The translations under genes and the position numbers were made by a program. Under the pieces are notes generated by a model that was given only the letters and a program-made list of their open reading frames with translations, was not told the DNA's origin and searched no databases. Source: Opitutia bacterium UBA7876 (GTDB lineage: Bacteria > Verrucomicrobiota > Verrucomicrobiia > Opitutales > Seribacteraceae). Taken from it: a stretch of 50,814 bases of DNA. Numbering within the stretch: position 1 is the first letter of the stretch; each line of letters opens with the position of its first letter. The stretch spans positions 19,598-70,411 of the forward strand of contig DLRY01000027.1 in assembly GCA_002500665.1 (NCBI GenBank). The letters run 5' to 3'. Shown piece after piece: positions 49,449 to 50,814 of the stretch.

Positions 49449-50524
49449 AGAGAAAAAGAAAAGACGATGCCGGAAGCCTGGATTCGCTTCTCGATACCAT
49501 CACCACGGTCGTTGGAATCCTGATCATACTCCTCATCGTCGTCCAGTTGGGAGCCGATTCCGCGGTCAATCGAATTGTCGACGAGAGGAAAAAGGAAAAT
49601 GCCGATGAATTGATGGAATTGGCCATGAAGCAATTTGAGGATCAAAAGAAAACTCTGCTTGAGGAAAAGAAAAAGATCCAGCTCAAGCTTGCATCCGAAA
49701 ATAAGGAGCAAGCGCAATTGATTCAGGAAATTTCGAAATTGGAGAAGGAACTGGCGGCGAAAAAGAAGGCAATGCCTCCCGCACCTCCAAAAGTACAGAA
49801 CTTGCGAAAGGAAAAAACAAAGCTCGATAACGACAGGAAGGCGATTGAGGTTAAGGTAAAAAAGTTAAAGGGCCTATTGTCCAAGGCATCCAGGCCCTCC
49901 CAAAGCCTGAGCAAGGACGTGAGCCTCCCCGATCCCAAGCCGGCTCCTCCCAAGGCCAAGCCTTTTCGGTTTCTTTGCCGGGATGGAAAAATCTATCCGC
50001 TCGACGACCAGCGCCTGGTCGGCCGGGTGACTCAAGAATTGCAAAAAGCGGGTATCAAGCCCAACAAGGCCAAGGAGTACGACGGCAAGAAGATCATCTC
50101 TCACTTCTCCAAGGCCAAGCCCGGCGACCCCTTTTTTCAGGCAATCCCCCGGATCGATGGAAACAAGAGGGTCATTTTCGACCTCCGCAAAAAACCTCCC
50201 GCCGGGGAGGACGAGAAAGCACTTGCCAAGCCGGGCTCAAGGTACCTGGCCGCATTGAAGGGCATTACCCCCAAGACCCACTACCTCCAGTTTGAGGTGT
50301 TCGAGGATAGCTTCGCGACCTATCTCGCGGCCCGTGAGTTAGCCGGCAAGCGCAATTTTCCCGCCGGATGGAAGCCCATTCTGCGCGGACCCGATACCGA
50401 TTGCACTCTTGCCCTCTGGACCGTCAACGACCTAGGTCGGGCCGCTCTGCTCGCATCTCGTCCACCTCCCAAGCCGACGGGTAAACCGCCCCCCAAGAAG
50501 CCTCCTTCCAACGTGCTAGACTAG
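49445..50524 (+). CDS. ExbD/MotB-like single-helix partner 2, membrane Asp present
   Basis: The protein has 359 residues. The helix (about 12-36) reads SLDSLLDTITTVVGILIILLIVV; Asp17 aligns with Ser17 of partner 1 and with the functional Asp of ExbD. A coiled coil (about 45-150) precedes a C-terminal domain: FRFLCRDGKIYPLDDQRL (Cys178), RVIFDLRKK, and HYLQFEVFEDSFATYLAARELA, then GWKPI. The tail is Pro/Lys-rich. I associate this C-terminal pattern with uncharacterised PVC proteins next to MotA/ExbB genes. It would be the proton-binding subunit of the complex. Its stop overlaps the stop of the convergent pgi gene. Confidence 0.84.
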   Translation: MKRKRKDDAGSLDSLLDTITTVVGILIILLIVVQLGADSAVNRIVDERKKENADELMELAMKQFEDQKKTLLEEKKKIQLKLASENKEQAQLIQEISKLEKELAAKKKAMPPAPPKVQNLRKEKTKLDNDRKAIEVKVKKLKGLLSKASRPSQSLSKDVSLPDPKPAPPKAKPFRFLCRDGKIYPLDDQRLVGRVTQELQKAGIKPNKAKEYDGKKIISHFSKAKPGDPFFQAIPRIDGNKRVIFDLRKKPPAGEDEKALAKPGSRYLAALKGITPKTHYLQFEVFEDSFATYLAARELAGKRNFPAGWKPILRGPDTDCTLALWTVNDLGRAALLASRPPPKPTGKPPPKKPPSNVLD

Positions 50525-50814
50525 AGAGTATGGAAGAGATCCTCAAGCGGATGCTCGGCCTTTGCCCGCCCATATGAATCGGGCGAATTGGCGACTAGGC
50601 TCTCGAGAATCTTGAATACCCATTGCTCCTTATCGGGTATCCCAAGTCCGGAGGCAATTTGGGCGGCTGACCTTCGCTCGCCCTTGTTGGACGAGAGGGA
50701 TTTGACGACGGATTTTCGCACCTCGAGAACGGATGCAGCAGCCTTCTTCCCTGCCTCGACCCCCGGTTGGTGATAGGCGTTGATTCCGACGAGGGAAGCA
50801 TAGAGGCCGACGGC
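50521..50814 (-). CDS. pgi: Glucose-6-phosphate isomerase, C-terminal fragment (runs off window)
   Basis: The last 97 codons are in the window; the 5' part lies beyond 50814. The visible sequence contains VGLYASLVGINAYHQPGVEAGKKAA, the conserved C-terminal Pgi block with the catalytic-site lysine region. The final part, RSAAQIASGLGIPDKEQW then VFKILESLVAN, resembles the small helical C-terminal domain seen in cyanobacterial/plant-type Pgi. Interconverts glucose-6-phosphate and fructose-6-phosphate. Truncation is by the window only; no internal stop is seen. Confidence 0.88.
   Translation of the reverse strand, partial: AVGLYASLVGINAYHQPGVEAGKKAAASVLEVRKSVVKSLSSNKGERRSAAQIASGLGIPDKEQWVFKILESLVANSPDSYGRAKAEHPLEDLFHTL

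Overview
The window looks like a chromosomal segment of a Verrucomicrobiota bacterium, probably a marine Opitutae/Puniceicoccales-like member of the PVC group. The inference rests on gene content: a large multi-domain secreted adhesin ending in a Trp-rich module, Gfo/Idh/MocA oxidoreductases (one with a Tat signal), a MotA/ExbB proton channel with two long single-helix partner proteins of a type I associate with PVC genomes, a complete type II secretion operon, and very few Shine-Dalgarno sequences. No phage, insertion sequence, CRISPR array or integrase is visible. Genes are packed tightly with many ATGA/GTGA start-stop overlaps, and no gene-free stretch exceeds about 200 bases.

Layout. 1-45: 5' part of a tRNA-Leu(CAA), minus strand. 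213-8401: two translationally coupled secreted proteins that share the same C-terminal Fn3-like plus aromatic module; the second is a 2202-residue mosaic (FG-GAP, dead protease-like domain, C-type lectin nested in a cadherin-like domain, beta-helix, two LamG). 8475-12234: three paralogous membrane proteins with one unrecognised 113-residue N-terminal domain. 11176-16441 is a minus-strand block with the third paralogue, a Tat-exported oxidoreductase, rsfS, nadD, a PTS-EIIA/diadenylate-cyclase fusion and an isolated nuoA. 16618-28862: T2SS operon gspG-H-I-J-K-L-M-D, a GspC/PilP-like protein, gspE, gspF and a MORN-repeat lipoprotein, with a good promoter in front. 28946-29794: MBL-fold hydrolase. 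29791-38391, minus strand: DUF2807 protein, uvrB, DAACS symporter, HAD phosphatase, TIR-TPR protein, Mn-type superoxide dismutase, tadA. 38482-40280: infA, cysK, dtd. 40367-46717: two families of uncharacterised envelope proteins (Pro-rich-tailed lipoproteins and membrane-anchored coiled coils), a family-2 glycosyltransferase and a second Gfo/Idh oxidoreductase. 47348-50524: MotA/ExbB-like channel plus two ExbD-like partners. 50521-50814: C-terminus of glucose-6-phosphate isomerase, minus strand.

How it fits together. The T2SS operon could export the two large signal-peptide proteins at the start of the window, though nothing in the sequence proves that link. The least described parts are (i) the proton-channel trio, in which only one of two colinear partner proteins carries the membrane aspartate; (ii) the EIIA-DAC fusion, which would tie phosphotransferase state to c-di-AMP synthesis; and (iii) the three-paralogue membrane family, one member of which carries a 10-base poly-C tract inside its coding sequence.

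All functional statements come from motif recognition by eye. No database search, signal-peptide or structure predictor was run.
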